DNA of 64,000 nucleotides. It comes from Cinclus cinclus. Its lineage: Eukaryota > Chordata > Aves > Passeriformes > Cinclidae. Of this stretch, positions 62,824-64,000 are shown in pieces. Position numbers and translations under genes: made by a program. The stretch is taken from NCBI RefSeq assembly GCF_963662255.1, contig NW_026912195.1, forward strand, positions 219,001-283,000, given 5' to 3'. The stretch's first letter is position 1, and each line of letters begins with the position of its first letter. Under the pieces are notes generated by a model, which was not told where the DNA came from, ran no database searches, and saw only the letters and a program-made list of their open reading frames with translations.

Positions 62824-64000
62824 TGCCCCCTCCTCCAAACCTGGCTGCCATCGGAGGCCCAAACGCGCCCTACAAAATGACACCTGCCAAGTGGGCTCTT
62901 GAGTTTGGCTTCTTGGGGAAAAGTGCCTCCTTTCAAAGCCAACTTGCCTAACTTGCCTGCGGCCCGTCCTGGGCTTTTGCCTACAAAAATTCCAGAAGGA
63001 CAAGGATTTCTCCCAGACCAAAGCTGCTCCCTCCTCCAAACCTGGCTGCCATCGGAGGCCCAAACGCGCCCTACAAAATGACATCTGCCAAGTGGGCTCT
63101 TGAGTTTGGCTTCTTGGGGAAAAGTGACTCCTTTCAAAACCAACTTGCCTGCGTCCCGTCCCGGACGTTTGCTACAAGAATTCCATAAGGACGAGGATTC
63201 CTCCCAGACCAAAGCTGCCCCCTCCGCCAAACCTGGCTGCCATCGGTGGCCCAAACGCGCCCTACAAAATGACATCTGCCAAGCGGGCTCTTGAGTTTGG
63301 CTTCTTGGGGAAAAGTGCCTCCTTTCGGAGTCAACTTGCCTGCGGCCCATGCAGGGCTTTTGCCTACAAAAATTCCAGATGGACGAGGATTTCTCCCAGA
63401 CCAAAGCTGCCCCCTCCTCCAAACCTGGCTGCCATCGGAGGCCCAAACGCGCCCTACAAAATGACACCTGCCAAGTGGGCTCTTGAGTTTGGCTTCTTGG
63501 GGAAAAGTGCCTCCTTTCGGAGCCAACTTGCCTAACTAGCCTGCGGCCTGTGCTGGGCTTTTGCCTACAAAAATTCCATAAGGACGAGGATTTCTCCCAG
63601 ACCAAAGCTGCCCCCTCCTCCAAACCTGGCTGCCATCAGAGGCCCAAACGCGCCCTACAAAATGACATCTGCCAAGTGGGCTCTTGAGTTTGGCTTCTTG
63701 GGGAAAAGTGCCTCCTTTCGGAGCCAAATTGCCTAACTTGCCTGCGGCCAGTCCGGGGCTTTTGCCTCCAAAAATTCCAGAAGGACGAGGATTTCTCCCA
63801 GACCAAAGCTGCCCCCTCCTCCAAACCTGGCTGCCATCGGAGGCCCAAACGCGCCCTACAAAATGACATCTGCCAAGTGGGCTCTTGAGTTTGGCTTTCT
63901 GGGGAAAAGTGCCTCCTTTCGGAGTCAACTTGCCTGCGGCTCATGCAGGGGTTTTGCCTCCAAAAATTCCATAAGGACGAGGATTTCTCCCAGACCAAAG
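62824..64000. repeat. 1944-bp offset duplication, copy 2, cut by window end
   Basis: Matches copy 1 to about 63.87 kb. The last unit switches to the tttctggggaaaag / ctcatgcagggg subtype and the window ends in the conserved core of a monomer. The array evidently continues to the right. Confidence 0.83.

Larger units (their letters stand above)
1..64000. repeat. Satellite DNA array, ~192/201-bp monomer, about 327 head-to-tail copies
   Basis: The motif acaaaaattcc recurs at 35, 235, 436, 627, 828, 1020 and 1212 and continues at 191-201 bp spacing to the right edge. Every copy is in the same orientation. The hand-derived consensus is 192 bp with 105 G/C bases. About 70 bp after the A-tract is nearly invariant. 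Variable blocks are attgagggtt versus caagtgggct; ttggggaaaa, tgggtggaag, tgcggaaaag or gggggaaag; tttcaaagcc versus tttcggagtc; and cccgtcctgggc, cccatgcaggg, cccatgcgggg or cccgtgctgggc. No non-satellite sequence, poly-A tail or inversion interrupts it, and both window edges lie inside the array. The satellite family is not recognised by name; a centromeric or heterochromatic role is inference from architecture. Confidence 0.98.

Noticed and set aside
1..64000. CRISPR array or bacterial repeat system
   Set aside because: Repeats of about 192 bp have no unique spacers; the variable parts are shared subtypes. Nothing resembles cas genes, and the scale and higher-order pattern fit eukaryotic satellite DNA.
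1..64000. rDNA spacer, multigene tandem cluster or variable surface-antigen repeats
   Set aside because: No rRNA, tRNA or conserved coding segment was seen within any unit, and the repeat has no coding-like conservation (1-bp indels are tolerated).
1..64000. Primate alpha satellite (171 bp) or another satellite I can name
   Set aside because: The unit length (192/201 bp), the higher G+C (about 55%) and the sequence do not match alpha satellite. Similar unit lengths exist in other vertebrate satellites, but length alone is not identification.
1..64000. Canonical CENP-B box in the common monomer subtypes
   Set aside because: In the common tttcggagtc and tttcggagcc sites, TTCG is not followed by A at the required position. 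The cccatgcagggct and cccgtcctgggc forms miss two or more essential bases. Only the cttcggcccatgcgggg units qualify.
1..64000. Mirror-image or palindromic arrangement of the array
   Set aside because: The paired blocks at the two sides are in the same orientation and order; no inverted monomer was seen.

Overview
The whole 64 kb window is one uninterrupted head-to-tail satellite DNA array. I find no gene, RNA gene, transposon, promoter or unique sequence. Every stretch from base 1 to base 64000 is a copy of one monomer in the same orientation, about 327 copies in all (64,000 bp divided by a mean of about 195.6 bp). A hand-built consensus monomer is 192 bp and 54.7% G+C. It begins at the A-rich motif acaaaaattcc and carries a nearly invariant core of about 70 bp (aaggacgaggatttctccc through the C-rich tract ccccctcctcc to ggcccaaacg). 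It also has variable blocks around the gaca[c/t]ctgc junction, the ggcttcttgggg segment and the gcggcccgtcctgggc segment.

Monomers fall into discrete length classes: 192 bp; 201 bp (a 9-bp tandem duplication of aacttgcct); 191 bp (a 1-bp loss in tttgctac, tied to the cgtcccgtcccggg haplotype); and 200 bp. Because 192 and 201 are multiples of three, frames lacking stops run through many monomers on both strands, up to 759 codons. These are by-products of the repeat, not genes.

Above the monomer level the array is built from nested larger duplications. I placed these by matching private variants at constant offsets. The recurring offsets are 402, 786, about 1369, 1562, 1944, 2163, 2738, 2930, 3333, 3708, 4100, 4119 and 5470 bp. 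Several are multiples of a seven-monomer block of about 1369 bp (7, 14, 21 and 28 monomers). Layout: 1-3.3 kb mixed monomers; 3.3-8.8 kb a 2738-bp tandem pair; 8.8-19 kb older mixed blocks; 19-24 kb a 3333-bp duplication; 22.3-31.9 kb a 4100-bp unit and its second copy enlarged by an internal 1370-bp duplication; 31.2-34.35 kb a 1562-bp tandem pair; 36.3-37.1 kb a dimer duplication; 37.9-43.7 kb 2930-bp and 1368-bp duplications; 43-48 kb copies of blocks found at 34.5-36.7 and 14.6-17 kb; 50-53.7 kb a 2163-bp pair; 55.3-62.5 kb a 3708-bp pair; 60.9-64 kb a 1944-bp pair cut by the window end.

The organism is a eukaryote, plausibly a vertebrate: a long homogeneous satellite with a nucleosome-sized unit and CpG-to-TpG/CpA decay that suggests methylated DNA. 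I do not recognise the satellite family by name and cannot assign a species. A centromeric or pericentromeric location is plausible. Some monomers carry a sequence one base from the essential CENP-B box pattern, and two (24454-24470 and 29924-29940) match all nine essential bases. Function remains inference. Block boundaries were read by eye and are good to roughly tens of bases, up to a monomer where noted.
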